Source: Salaquimonas sp.
GTDB lineage: Bacteria > Pseudomonadota > Alphaproteobacteria > Rhizobiales > Rhizobiaceae
DNA: 64,000 nt
NCBI GenBank assembly: GCA_022340185.1
Contig: JAJDOK010000135.1
Span: forward strand, 1 to 64,000
Reading direction: 5' to 3'
The notes under the pieces were generated by a model. It made no database searches, was not told the origin of the DNA, and saw only the letters and a program-made list of their open reading frames with translations. Below are positions 40,806 to 51,198 of the stretch, one piece after another; the stretch's first letter is position 1; each line of letters opens with the position of its first letter. The translations under genes and the position numbers were made by a program.

Positions 40806-41480
40806 TTGCGCACTTTCGATGAAATTCTTGAAATCGCCCGCGGCCGTCACGGCGAAGCCGCCACGCACGGCCGTCACGGCGAGGCGAAACCGAAGACGGC
40901 GGCCGAACTCGCCGCTATTCCCGACGACCGCTATCTCGCCATGGCGACCCGCTGCATCTTCCAGTCGGGCTTCAACTGGAAGGTGATCGACAACAAGTGG
41001 GACGGCTTCGAGGCCGCCTTCGAGGGCTTCGACCTCGGCCGCTGGGTCTTGTCGAACGATGACGACATCGCCGCGCTGCTGTCCGACAAGCGGATCGTCC
41101 GCAACGGCCAGAAGATCGTCTCGGTGCCGGCCAATGCCCGTTTCTTCGCTGACATGTCCGCCGAATATGGTGGTGTCGGCCGCTGGATCGGCGAGTGGCC
41201 CGTCACCGACCAGATAGGCCTGCTCGAGGTGCTGGCGACAAAGGGTTCGCGCCTTGGCGGAGCGACCGGACAATATTTCCTGCGTTTCATGGGCAAGGAC
41301 AGCTTCATCCTGTCGAGGGATGTCACGGCCGCGCTGATCCGCGAGGGCATCATCGACAAGCCGGCGACCTCGAAAAAGGCACTGGCCGCCGTGCAGGCCG
41401 CCTTCAACCACTGGATGGAGGATTCGGGCCAGCCGGCGACCGCGATTTCCCAGACACTTGCCCGCTCCATCGACGGATAA
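40806..41480 (+). CDS. DNA-3-methyladenine glycosylase I family protein
   Basis: A 224-residue protein of the Tag-like HhH superfamily, which removes 3-methyladenine and related lesions. It has the TRCIFQSGFNWKVIDNKWDGF helix pair and ILSRDVTAALI near the C-terminus. The N-terminal Cys and His zinc ligands of E. coli Tag are absent, so it is a divergent subgroup. The start is TTG with GGGGAGG upstream. Residues 12-27 contain a duplicated GRHGEA, from a 27-bp direct repeat. Confidence 0.82.
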   Translation: MRTFDEILEIARGRHGEAATHGRHGEAKPKTAAELAAIPDDRYLAMATRCIFQSGFNWKVIDNKWDGFEAAFEGFDLGRWVLSNDDDIAALLSDKRIVRNGQKIVSVPANARFFADMSAEYGGVGRWIGEWPVTDQIGLLEVLATKGSRLGGATGQYFLRFMGKDSFILSRDVTAALIREGIIDKPATSKKALAAVQAAFNHWMEDSGQPATAISQTLARSIDG

Positions 41481-41503
41481 CGAGCAGGCTCAAGGAGATT
41501 TCC

Positions 41504-41938
41504 GTGCATCAAGAATGCCTGTTTTGCCGGATCGCCAGCGGTGAAGTGCCTGCCCACGTAGTCTGTCGCGATGACACGCTGGTAGCCTTCCTCGACGTCG
41601 GACCGATCCGGCCGGGCCATGTTCAGATCATTCCGCTGGCTCATTTTGAAACCTTCGACGATCTGCCGGCAGAACTCGCCAGCGCAATCCTGCATCTCGG
41701 TCAGCGGCTGGCGAAGGTGCTTAAGGAGGTCTATGGAGTCGACCGCGTGGGCTTCATGTTCACCGGCGGCGACATCTCGCACGCACACGCGCATCTGGTG
41801 CCATTGGTCGAGAAGACGGACATCACTTCCAGACGCTATATCGTCGAATCCGGTCTGACCTACCGAGCACTTCCCAATCCCGGTAGCGAGGTCTTGCGTG
41901 ACATCGCAGCAATGCTGGCCCGAAGGCTTTCGGACTGA
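41504..41938 (+). CDS. HIT family nucleotide hydrolase
   Basis: A 144-residue Hint/HIT protein. The histidine triad is HAHAHLVPL, preceded by the zinc-binding CLFCRIASGE. Such proteins hydrolyse adenosine phosphoramidates or dinucleoside phosphates. The start is GTG with AAGGAG seven bases upstream. It follows the glycosylase gene by 23 bp, probably in one unit. Confidence 0.92.
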   Translation: MHQECLFCRIASGEVPAHVVCRDDTLVAFLDVGPIRPGHVQIIPLAHFETFDDLPAELASAILHLGQRLAKVLKEVYGVDRVGFMFTGGDISHAHAHLVPLVEKTDITSRRYIVESGLTYRALPNPGSEVLRDIAAMLARRLSD

Positions 41939-42028
41939 GTGCCATATCCCGCCCTGTGGGAAATTCGTCAAATAGCGAAACCCTTCTTTAACTCTGTTCG
42001 GTAACCATAAGCGCCAGTTCAAGTGTAG

Positions 42029-43195
<1,167 letters not shown>

Positions 43196-43248
43196 ACCAC
43201 CCCGACGCCTGAGCCGCTCGTCTCCAGTCATGCGGCCGAACGTAGAGA

Positions 43249-43278
43249 CGCCCGGGTCAAGGCCCGGGCGTTTTCGTT
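43249..43278 (+). terminator. Rho-independent terminator of ccrM
   Basis: CGCCCGGG (43249-43256) and CCCGGGCG (43263-43270) form an 8-bp GC stem with loop TCAAGG, followed by TTTTCGTT. Confidence 0.9.
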
Positions 43279-43292
43279 GCGGTTGTCACAGC

Positions 43293-43817
43293 TCAGGATT
43301 GTTCCACGAAGTGGGCAAAGGCCGCCACTGCGTTCCGGATGGCGTCGCGTTCTGGCGGCTGATCCAGGATTTCGCCTATTTCGGCGGGGCTCTTGCTGAT
43401 CAGATGGCATTCAAAGCTGTCCAGGCAAATCCTGCACGACATGGTCTTGAGCACTTCGCACAATTGCTCGCGCACAAACGACCCGCGCGCCGAAGCATGG
43501 ACCAGCATCACTGGCTTGTCCGGGATTTCGAAACGCGACACCAGCCAGTCGAGTGCGTTCTTGAGCGCTCCGGGTATGCCGTGCGCGTACTCCGGGGAGG
43601 CGATCAGCAGCCCGTCGCATTGGTCGACTTTGGTGGCGAAATCGACAACCGCTTGCGGCGTATCGGCTTCCAGGTCGGGATTGAACAGCGGCAACAGGCC
43701 GACATTCCCGCAAAGCTCGATCGCGATGCCTTCGTCTGCGTGGCGGATGAAGGCGTCAAGCAGCGCTGTATTCGTGGAATTTAACCTGAGACTGCCCGAG
43801 ATCGCCAGAAACCGCAT
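43293..43817 (-). CDS. NADPH-dependent FMN reductase family protein
   Basis: A 174-residue flavodoxin-like oxidoreductase. The phosphate loop SGSLRLNSTNTALL is at the N-terminus and SPEYAHGIPGALKNALDWL binds the isoalloxazine ring. Related proteins reduce quinones, azo dyes or chromate, or feed FMNH2 to other enzymes; the partner is unknown. It converges on ccrM, sharing its terminator region. Confidence 0.92.
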   Translation of the reverse strand: MRFLAISGSLRLNSTNTALLDAFIRHADEGIAIELCGNVGLLPLFNPDLEADTPQAVVDFATKVDQCDGLLIASPEYAHGIPGALKNALDWLVSRFEIPDKPVMLVHASARGSFVREQLCEVLKTMSCRICLDSFECHLISKSPAEIGEILDQPPERDAIRNAVAAFAHFVEQS

Positions 43818-43888
43818 GGCCCCGATCTAGACCGATTCGGCAACGCTTCCGAACGTCATCGTTTGCCTATGAAAATCTATGGCATCTA

Positions 43889-44500
43889 TCACACCACCAC
43901 GCCCATCTTCGCCAAGTCGTTGGCGAGCGTGGCCGCATCCTTGAAATGCACCGCCTGCCAGCCGGCCTCCTTCGCGCCATCGACATTCTTCTCGCTGTCG
44001 TCGATGAACAGCGTCGCCGGAGCGTCGAGGCCGTAGGCCGAAACATGGTGGTCGTAGATCTCGCGCTGCGGCTTCAACAGGCGCACATCGGCCGAGACGG
44101 TCACGCCGCGCGGCTTCTTGAGGAAATCGAAGCGCTCGCGCGCCTCTGTAAAGGTGTCGGAGGCGAAATTGGTCAGCATGGTGACGTCGTGGCCGGCCTC
44201 GATCAGCCCTTCCATGATCTCGACCACATCCTCGAAGGCATGCGGCACCATTTCGTGCCAGCGCCCGCGAAAGGCGCGGATATTCTCCTCGTGCTCGGGA
44301 TGGTCCGCGATCAGCAGCGCCTCGGCCTCGTCCCAGCCTCGTCCCCGGTCCTGCTCGACATTCCATTCAGGCGTGCAGACATTGCCGAGGAACCAGTGCC
44401 GCTTCGCCGCTTCGGGGATCAGCCGCATATAGGGCAGTTCCGGATCGTAGCGCAGCAGCACATTGCCGATATCGAAGACGATGTGGCGGATTTCGCTCAT
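43889..44500 (-). CDS. HAD family hydrolase (subfamily IA)
   Basis: A 203-residue phosphatase-like protein with HAD motif I (VFDIGNVLLRYD), motif II (TMLTNFAS), Lys in VRLLKPQREIYDH and motif III/IV (LFIDDSEKNVDGA). It belongs to the YihX-like group acting on sugar phosphates. It is 48 bp from mutY on the same strand, a typical rhizobial neighbourhood. Confidence 0.9.
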   Translation of the reverse strand: MSEIRHIVFDIGNVLLRYDPELPYMRLIPEAAKRHWFLGNVCTPEWNVEQDRGRGWDEAEALLIADHPEHEENIRAFRGRWHEMVPHAFEDVVEIMEGLIEAGHDVTMLTNFASDTFTEARERFDFLKKPRGVTVSADVRLLKPQREIYDHHVSAYGLDAPATLFIDDSEKNVDGAKEAGWQAVHFKDAATLANDLAKMGVVV

Positions 44501-44548
44501 GGGATAGCGAGTTCTCAGGAAGTTCCATTCTGGGCGCGCGTGGAGTGA

Positions 44549-45667
44549 TTAAGCCTTTTTGGTGGCGCCTGGCATAGCCTTTTCGATTGCCTTTTTCATG
44601 ACGCTGGGCAGCGCCTCGCCGGGGAGTTCTTCAGGGCCTGACCACCAGCCGTCAACTGCCGGGCGTGCCAAGACACGGCAATGCCAGACGGTCAGATCAA
44701 GTGTGAAATGGGTGAAGATATGGTGCACCGTCCCTGCTTGGCGCCAATCGGCTGGAAAGGGGCCTGCCTCCGTCCCGGTCTCGCCGTCTCGCGAAGCGGT
44801 CCAGTTGCTGGTCGGCACCTCGCTCATGCCGGCGAGCAGGCCCGTCTCGCCACGCTGGCGCAGCAGCACCGCGCCATCCGCGTCGACGGCCACGAAAGCC
44901 GCACCGTGCCTGAGCGGCTTTTCCTTCTTTTCTTCGCGCACAGGATATGTCCCTGTCTCGCCTTTTGCAATTGCCGCGCAATCCTGCGACAGCGGGCATA
45001 GCAGGCAGGACGGATTTTTGGGCGTACAGATCGTCGCGCCGAGATCCATCATCGCTTGCGCAAAATCGCCCTGCCGTTCGCCCGCCCCTCCGTTTTCCGA
45101 CAACATTGCCTCGACATGAGCATGGATCAGCGGCTTGGCGAGGCGGGGCGGCTTTTCAATCGCATGCAGCCGGCAGATGACGCGCTCCACATTGCCGTCG
45201 ACCACCGCCACTGCCTCATCAAAGGCGATCGCCGCAATCGCGGCCGCCGTATAGTCACCGATGCCCGGCAGGTCGCGCAGGGCCGCCGCATGATCGGGAA
45301 AGCGCCCGTCATGCTCGTGCCAGACCACTTCGGCGCAGCGCTTTAGATTGCGCGCCCGGCGGTAATAGCCAAGCCCCGCCCAGGCCTTGAGCACATCCTC
45401 CTCCGGCGCCAGTGCCAGATCGCGCACGCTCGGCCAGCGAGCGAGGAAAGCGTGGAAATAGTCGTGTACACTGGTAACCTGCGTCTGCTGCAGCATGACT
45501 TCCGACAACCATACATGGTAAGGGTCGGGACACTGGCCCTGCTGGCGCGCCTTGGGGCCGACACGCCAGGGCAGTACGCGTGCATGTCGGTCGTACCAGT
45601 CGAGCAGTCGTCCCGCGCGATTCGTGCGGTCGTGTTGCTGTGAGCTGGAGTGCGGGGCTGAAACCAT
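44549..45667 (-). CDS. mutY: A/G-specific adenine glycosylase
   Basis: A 372-residue repair enzyme that removes adenine opposite 8-oxoguanine. Catalytic Glu is in LSEVMLQQTQV, the helix-hairpin-helix is LPGIGDYTAAAIAAIA and the catalytic Asp is in VVDGNVERV. The [4Fe-4S] cysteines are in CTPKNPSCLLCPLSQDC. A C-terminal NUDIX-like domain (about 245-365) recognises 8-oxoG. The ATG at 45667 fits the family. It is divergent from the DUF721 gene. Confidence 0.95.
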   Translation of the reverse strand: MVSAPHSSSQQHDRTNRAGRLLDWYDRHARVLPWRVGPKARQQGQCPDPYHVWLSEVMLQQTQVTSVHDYFHAFLARWPSVRDLALAPEEDVLKAWAGLGYYRRARNLKRCAEVVWHEHDGRFPDHAAALRDLPGIGDYTAAAIAAIAFDEAVAVVDGNVERVICRLHAIEKPPRLAKPLIHAHVEAMLSENGGAGERQGDFAQAMMDLGATICTPKNPSCLLCPLSQDCAAIAKGETGTYPVREEKKEKPLRHGAAFVAVDADGAVLLRQRGETGLLAGMSEVPTSNWTASRDGETGTEAGPFPADWRQAGTVHHIFTHFTLDLTVWHCRVLARPAVDGWWSGPEELPGEALPSVMKKAIEKAMPGATKKA

Positions 45668-45715
45668 GACGCGATAGGGGCGTCTCGCGATGACGGAATC
45701 AAGGGTTTTTGGCCG

Positions 45716-46231
45716 ATGACCACAGAAGATGGCGCGCCAGGCAGACGAAAAGGCGGTGCCCGTCCGGTGGCGGACTTCGCCGGCAAGGTGCTCGAACCGG
45801 TCATTGCGCGCCGCGCCGGCATGAATCTTGACCTGCTCGCGGCCTGGCCGGACATTGTCGGCCCACCCCATGGCGACTACACGAAGCCGGAGAAGATCAA
45901 CTGGCCGAGACGCGCAAGCGATGACGATCCGTTCGAGCCGGGCACGCTTGTCGTCGCCTGCGATGGCGCCCGCGCCGTGCTGTTCCAGCACGAAACTGAC
46001 CAATGCGTCGAGCGGGTCAATTCCTTTTTCGGCTTCCGTGCGATTGCGCGCATCCGCATCGTCCAGAAGCCGGTCACGCGCCTTGCGGCCCCCTCGCGCC
46101 GGCAATTGCCCGAACCGGGGCCGCAGGCGCGGGCGCGGCTCGATGCGATTGTTGCTGCAATCGAGGATGAGGAATTGCGAAAGCGCCTCGAAAAGCTGGG
46201 TCGGGGGGTTTTTGGCGCTTCGCATTCATGA
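45716..46231 (+). CDS. DUF721 (DciA-like) protein
   Basis: A 171-residue protein with the DUF721 core (DLLAAWPDIVGP, then GTLVVACDGARAVLFQHE and RVNSFFGFRAIARIRI). DUF721 proteins of the DciA type load the replicative helicase in bacteria lacking DnaC. The C-terminal part is proline- and arginine-rich with a short helix. It is divergent from mutY and precedes the DsbA-like gene. Confidence 0.88.
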   Translation: MTTEDGAPGRRKGGARPVADFAGKVLEPVIARRAGMNLDLLAAWPDIVGPPHGDYTKPEKINWPRRASDDDPFEPGTLVVACDGARAVLFQHETDQCVERVNSFFGFRAIARIRIVQKPVTRLAAPSRRQLPEPGPQARARLDAIVAAIEDEELRKRLEKLGRGVFGASHS

Positions 46232-46413
46232 CATTCATGCCGGGTTCAGCTTGCCGCCTTTATCTGCTTCTAACGATGAGTTGATTCGCTCGCGTCAAAG
46301 CAGGGCTGAAACCCGGCAATTTCTGCGCTATGACGCTGTTCGAAGGAATATGATTGCCTGATTCGCCTCTCCGGCGCGTCGGCAGCCGTTTGAAAGTAGG
46401 GAGTGGAGCAAAG

Positions 46414-47055
46414 ATGGGGATCGATCGACGCCAGGTACTGATGGGCACGCTGGGTGCATTCGCCCTGTTGGCGGGCACTTTGTCGCCCACCTTTGTCGCG
46501 CCGGCCTATGCCGTGACGGTGGACGAACTGATGGCGCCCCAGGCGCTGCCCGACATGACGGAAGGATCCGAAGATGCGCCGGTCACCATCATCGAATATG
46601 CTTCGATGACGTGCCCGCACTGCGCCCGTGTCGCCGTCGATACGATGCCGGAAATCAAGAAAAAGTACATCGACACCGGCAAGGTGCGGTTGATCTTCCG
46701 CGAATTCCCCTTCGATCCGCGTGCCGCGGCCGCCGCAATGCTGGCCCGTTGCGCGCCGAAGGAGCAGTTTTTCCCGCTTGTCGACGTGCTGTTCAAGCAG
46801 CAGCGCGAATGGGCGGCTGCGCAAGACCCCAGGCCGCCGCTTCTTCAGATCGCCAAGCTGGCCGGTTTTACACAGGAGTCGTTCGAGGCTTGCTTGAAAA
46901 ACCAGCAGGTGCTGGACAATGTGATGGCCGTCAGGGACAAGGCGGCGAATGATTACGGGGTCGATTCGACTCCAACCTTCTTCATCAATGGCGAGAAACA
47001 TGCCGGTGAAATGTCTCCCGAGGAGATGTCGAAGCTCATCGACAAATTCCTTTGA
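46414..47055 (+). CDS. DsbA family thiol oxidoreductase
   Basis: A 213-residue exported thioredoxin-fold protein. The signal region (DRRQVLMGTLGAFALLAG) has a twin Arg and may use Tat or Sec. The active site CPHC is in SMTCPHCARVAV and the cis-Pro loop is DSTPTFFINGEKH. It probably forms or shuffles disulfides in periplasmic proteins. GGGAGTGGAG precedes the ATG. It sits directly upstream of smc, as in related genomes. Confidence 0.93.
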   Translation: MGIDRRQVLMGTLGAFALLAGTLSPTFVAPAYAVTVDELMAPQALPDMTEGSEDAPVTIIEYASMTCPHCARVAVDTMPEIKKKYIDTGKVRLIFREFPFDPRAAAAAMLARCAPKEQFFPLVDVLFKQQREWAAAQDPRPPLLQIAKLAGFTQESFEACLKNQQVLDNVMAVRDKAANDYGVDSTPTFFINGEKHAGEMSPEEMSKLIDKFL

Positions 47056-47126
47056 TGGCCACGGCCTCGGTCGGTTGAACGCACGCGCGGTTTCGCGCGC
47101 CGCGCAACTTGCCATCGTCGGCCCAA

Positions 47127-47156
47127 CGCCTTTGAGAGAGCCGGCGCCTTTGAGAG
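47127..47156. repeat. 18-bp direct repeat before smc
   Basis: CGCCTTTGAGAG occurs at 47127-47138 and 47145-47156, an 18-bp period. The second copy runs into GAGAGGGGAGG, the ribosome binding site of smc. Confidence 0.7.
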
Positions 47157-47169
47157 GGGAGGTGCCGCG

Positions 47170-50100
47170 GTGAAATTCACCAAGCTGCGCCTTCTCGGCT
47201 TCAAATCCTTCGTCGAACCGGTCGAATTCCTGATCGAGGACGGTCTGACCGGCGTCGTCGGCCCCAATGGCTGCGGCAAGTCCAACCTTGTCGAGGCGCT
47301 GCGCTGGGTGATGGGGGAGAACTCCTACAAGAACATGCGCGCGTCCGGCATGGACGACGTCATCTTTTCCGGTTCCGGCAACCGCCCCTCGCGCAACACT
47401 GCCGAGGTTGCGCTGTTCCTCGACAACGCTTCGCGCGATGCGCCCGCCGCCTTCAACGATGCCGAGGAATTGCAGGTCTCGCGCCGCATCGAGCGCGAGG
47501 CGGGATCGCTGTACCGCATCAATGGCCGCGAGGTGCGTGCCAAGGACGTGCAGCTTCTTTTTGCCGACGCCTCGACCGGCGCGCGTTCGCCGTCCATGGT
47601 CGGTCAGGGACGCATCGGCGAACTGATCTCGGCCAAGCCCCAGGCCCGCCGCGCGCTGCTCGAAGAGGCCGCAGGCATTTCCGGACTGCATTCGCGCCGC
47701 CACGAGGCGGAACTGCGCCTGCGCGCCGCCGAACAGAACCTCGAGCGCCTGGAAGACGTGCTGGCGGAAATGGAAAGCCAGCTCGACAGCCTGAAACGCC
47801 AGGCCCGGCAGGCCAACCGCTACCGCGTGATTTCCGCCGATATCCGCAAGGCCGAGGCGTTGCTGCTGCATCTCAAATGGTCCGCAGCCAAGGCGGCAGA
47901 GGCGGAAGCCGATTCCGCGCTGGCGCAGGTGACCGCCGCGGTCGGCGAAAAGGCGGAAGCCCAGGCCAACGCGGCGAAGGAACAGGCGATCATCGCCACC
48001 AGATTGCCAGGCTTGCGTGATGCCGAGGCGAAAGCCGCCGCCGCGCTGCAGCGCCTCACCATCGCGCGCGGTCAGATCGAGGAGGAGGCAAGGCGTGCCG
48101 AGGCGCGCAAGGGCGAACTGGAACGCCGCCGCTCCGACCTTGAAGCCGATATCGCCCGCGAACAGCAGCTTGCCACCGACAACGAGGCGGCGCTCGAACG
48201 CCTGACCGCCGAGGAATCCGAGCTGAAAGCCGCCGCCGCCGGCATCGCCGAGCGCGAGGCTGAGATCAGGGCCCGCCTCGGTGAGGCCAATGCGAAGCTC
48301 GAGCAGAGCGAGGCGAAGTTTTCCGAAGCCACGTCGTCCACCGCCGAACAGCGCGCCCGCAAGTCGGGGCTGGAGCGTTCCATCCGCGAGGCTGAGGAGC
48401 GTGGTGGTCGGCTAGTCGCACAGGCTGAACGTATCGAGGGTGAACTCGCCGAGATTGCGCAAAAGATCGGTGCGCTCGACGAATCGGCCGCCCGCCGCGC
48501 CCGCGTCGAACGCCTCGAAGGCGAGGTGACCGACGCCGAGGCTGTTACGATCGACGCCGAGGAAGCCGCCGAAACGGCGAGGGCGCGCGAACAGGAATTG
48601 CGCACGCCGCTCAATGAGGCGCAGGCTGAACTCAATCGCGTCGAGACCGAGACGCGTACGCTCAACGCCATCCTCAACCAGGGCGGCCAGGACCTCTTTC
48701 CCGCGATCGTCGAAAAGGTCGCGGTCGAGCCGGGTTTCGAGGCCGCGATCGGCGCGGCGCTGGGCGAAGACCTCGATGTGTCGACCGATGCTTCCGCGCC
48801 GGCGCACTGGTCGCTGATTTCGCCCGACGGAGACGACCCGGCACTGCCGCAGGGCGCGCGCCCGCTAACCGAGGTGGTCAAGGCGCCTGCCGAACTCTCC
48901 CGCCGTCTGGCGCAGATCGGCATCGTCTCCCGCTCCGACGGTGCGAAGCTTGCCGCGAGCCTCAAACCCGGCCAGCGCCTGGTGACGCAGGAAGGCGATC
49001 TGTGGCGCTGGGACGGCTATGTTGCCGGTGCCGAGGCGCCGACCGCTGCAGCCCAGCGCCTGGCGCAGAAGAACCGCCTCGCCGAACTCGACGCCGAGGC
49101 CGTCGCCGCGACGAAGACGCTGCGCGCCGCCGAGGCGGCATTCGACGAGGCGCGCAAGGCGACCACCGCATCTGAAGAGGCCGGACGCGCGACGCGCGAG
49201 GCCTGGCGCGGATTGCAGAAGGATCTGGCCACAGCCCGCGAGGAACTGGCCGCCGCCGAGCGCGCCGTGGGCCAGTTCGTCAGCCGCCGCGATGCGCTAG
49301 CCGAGCAGCGTGGCCGCGTCAACGCCGACATAGAGGAGAACGCCACTGCGCTTGCAGAGGCGAAGAACCAGTTCGAGGCACTGCCCGATATCGGCGAACT
49401 GGAAGCCGCCCTTGAGGAATTGCGTCAGGCGCTTGCCGCCGACCGCGCCGAAGCCTCCGCCGCCCGCGCCGAAGCTGACGGGCTCGCCCGCGAGGCGGAA
49501 GCGCGCGAAAGGCGACTGAAGGCGATAGAAAGCGAAATGACCGGCTGGCGCGAACGTGGCGCCAATGCCGGCGCGCAGATCGCCACGCTGAAGCAACGCC
49601 TCGACGAATGCGGCAAGGAACTCGGGGCCATCGCCGAATTGCCGGACGAGATCGAGACGCGCCGCCGTGCGCTGGCGAACGAGATCGACACCGCCGAGGG
49701 CGCGCGTTCGGCGGCCGCCGATACACTCTCTTCGGCCGAGAACGAACTGGCCGAGGCCGATACGCGTGCCCGCGAAACGCTGGCCGCGCTATCCGAAACG
49801 CGCGAGGGACGCGCCCGCGCCGAGGAACGGCTGACGGCCGCGCGCGAGCGCCGCGCCGAGGTCGAGGTCCGCATCCGCGAGGAACTCGATTGCCACCCGG
49901 CCGATGCGCTTGAACGCGCCGAAATGGACGCCGACGCCGAACTGCCGGAGGCCGTTTCAGTCGAAAACCGGCTGGAAAAGCTGAAGGCCGAGCGCGAGCG
50001 CCTTGGCGCCGTCAATCTGCGCGCTGAAGCCGAGGCCACCGAGATCACCGAGCGCCGCGACGCGCTCATTGCCGAGCGCGACGATCTGATCGAGGCGATC

Positions 50101-50628
50101 GGGCGCCTGCGCACCGGCATCCAGAGCCTCAACCGCGAGGGCCGCGAACGCCTGCTCACCGCCTTCGACGAGGTCAACACCCAGTTCCAGCGCCTGTTCA
50201 CCCATCTGTTTGGCGGCGGCACGGCCGAGCTGCAATTGGTCGAATCCGACGATCCGCTCGAGGCCGGGCTCGAAATCCTTGCCCGCCCGCCGGGCAAGAA
50301 ACCGCAGACCATGACGCTGCTGTCGGGCGGCGAACAGGCGCTCACCGCCATGGCGCTGATTTTCGCCGTCTTCCTCACCAACCCTGCGCCGATCTGCGTG
50401 CTCGACGAGGTCGACGCGCCGCTCGATGACCATAATGTCGAGCGCTTCTGCAATCTGATGGACGAGATGGCGGCGAGCACCGACACACGCTTCGTCATCA
50501 TCACCCACAACCCGATCACCATGGCGCGCATGAACCGCCTGTTCGGCGTCACCATGGCCGAGCGCGGTGTCTCCCAACTGGTCTCCGTCGACCTGGAGGA
50601 AGCCGAGAAGCTGCGCGAAGCGGGGTAG
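47170..50628 (+). CDS. smc: Chromosome segregation protein SMC
   Basis: A 1152-residue SMC ATPase that compacts and separates chromosomes with ScpA/ScpB. Walker A GPNGCGKS is at 31-38, followed by the N-terminal coiled coil, a hinge (about 505-660), the returning coiled coil (about 665-1000), the ABC signature LSGGEQ (1051-1056) and Walker B LDEVDAPLDD (from 1078). The start is GTG with GAGGGGAGG upstream. The coils are rich in Ala, Glu and Arg, which gives long open frames on the other strand. Confidence 0.97.
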   Translation: MKFTKLRLLGFKSFVEPVEFLIEDGLTGVVGPNGCGKSNLVEALRWVMGENSYKNMRASGMDDVIFSGSGNRPSRNTAEVALFLDNASRDAPAAFNDAEELQVSRRIEREAGSLYRINGREVRAKDVQLLFADASTGARSPSMVGQGRIGELISAKPQARRALLEEAAGISGLHSRRHEAELRLRAAEQNLERLEDVLAEMESQLDSLKRQARQANRYRVISADIRKAEALLLHLKWSAAKAAEAEADSALAQVTAAVGEKAEAQANAAKEQAIIATRLPGLRDAEAKAAAALQRLTIARGQIEEEARRAEARKGELERRRSDLEADIAREQQLATDNEAALERLTAEESELKAAAAGIAEREAEIRARLGEANAKLEQSEAKFSEATSSTAEQRARKSGLERSIREAEERGGRLVAQAERIEGELAEIAQKIGALDESAARRARVERLEGEVTDAEAVTIDAEEAAETARAREQELRTPLNEAQAELNRVETETRTLNAILNQGGQDLFPAIVEKVAVEPGFEAAIGAALGEDLDVSTDASAPAHWSLISPDGDDPALPQGARPLTEVVKAPAELSRRLAQIGIVSRSDGAKLAASLKPGQRLVTQEGDLWRWDGYVAGAEAPTAAAQRLAQKNRLAELDAEAVAATKTLRAAEAAFDEARKATTASEEAGRATREAWRGLQKDLATAREELAAAERAVGQFVSRRDALAEQRGRVNADIEENATALAEAKNQFEALPDIGELEAALEELRQALAADRAEASAARAEADGLAREAEARERRLKAIESEMTGWRERGANAGAQIATLKQRLDECGKELGAIAELPDEIETRRRALANEIDTAEGARSAAADTLSSAENELAEADTRARETLAALSETREGRARAEERLTAARERRAEVEVRIREELDCHPADALERAEMDADAELPEAVSVENRLEKLKAERERLGAVNLRAEAEATEITERRDALIAERDDLIEAIGRLRTGIQSLNREGRERLLTAFDEVNTQFQRLFTHLFGGGTAELQLVESDDPLEAGLEILARPPGKKPQTMTLLSGGEQALTAMALIFAVFLTNPAPICVLDEVDAPLDDHNVERFCNLMDEMAASTDTRFVIITHNPITMARMNRLFGVTMAERGVSQLVSVDLEEAEKLREAG

Positions 50629-50667
50629 GCTCCCGGGCGCAGCGCTGGGTGTTTCGGATTGTCGTCT

Positions 50668-51198
50668 TCAGGCTGAAATGCGTCGCCTGAAACAGCCCAG
50701 CAGGACAAAGCCCGATCCCAGTAACCAGAGACCGGCGGGGAGCGGTACTTCCGAAAGCTGGAACACCGCGTAATTGCTGAGCACACCATCTCTGTCGAAG
50801 CTGAGCGGTTGTTCGGCCCACGTCCCGTCCGAATTCAGGTCATACTGGCTTAGCCAGACATTTACGTTATCGGTCAGCTCTTCATACGGGATGGCGTATG
50901 AATTCCACCCGCCGCCGACGGTGATGGCTCCGGCGGCATCCAGCACGTCGCCGAGCGAGTACGCCAGTGACAGCGCCTGATCATATGACCCGAGAAAGAT
51001 GAAATCGTTCGTTTGCTTGATCGAGTTGTAGGTTCCGTTGATGAAAAATACGTCATACAGAACCCCGTTCACATCCAGGTCCTTGACGGAGACCGCGTCG
51101 GTTCCGTTCAGTTGAACGACAGCGGCATGTACCGTGGACGACATGAAAAGTGCCAATAGCATGGCTGCAGAAAAAAAACTGGCGATCCGGTATCTCAT
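50668..51198 (-). CDS. VPLPA-CTERM sorting domain exported protein
   Basis: A 176-residue protein with an N-terminal signal (cleavage near VHA). A probably beta-rich body (VVQLNGTDAVSVKDLDV, SYDQALSLAYSLGDVL) follows, with a C-terminal VPLPAGLWLLGSG helix and basic end FRRR. This is the VPLPA-CTERM signal, processed by an exosortase and linked to exopolysaccharide or surface display. No exosortase gene is in the window. The ATG at 51198 has GAGGCG upstream; starts further up are possible. It converges on smc. Confidence 0.85.
   Translation of the reverse strand: MRYRIASFFSAAMLLALFMSSTVHAAVVQLNGTDAVSVKDLDVNGVLYDVFFINGTYNSIKQTNDFIFLGSYDQALSLAYSLGDVLDAAGAITVGGGWNSYAIPYEELTDNVNVWLSQYDLNSDGTWAEQPLSFDRDGVLSNYAVFQLSEVPLPAGLWLLGSGFVLLGCFRRRISA

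Noticed and set aside
49425-50789. A 454-codon serine-rich open frame on the minus strand
   Set aside because: It is opposite the SMC coiled coil and head; the biased Ala/Glu/Arg codons give Ser/Arg-rich antisense frames.
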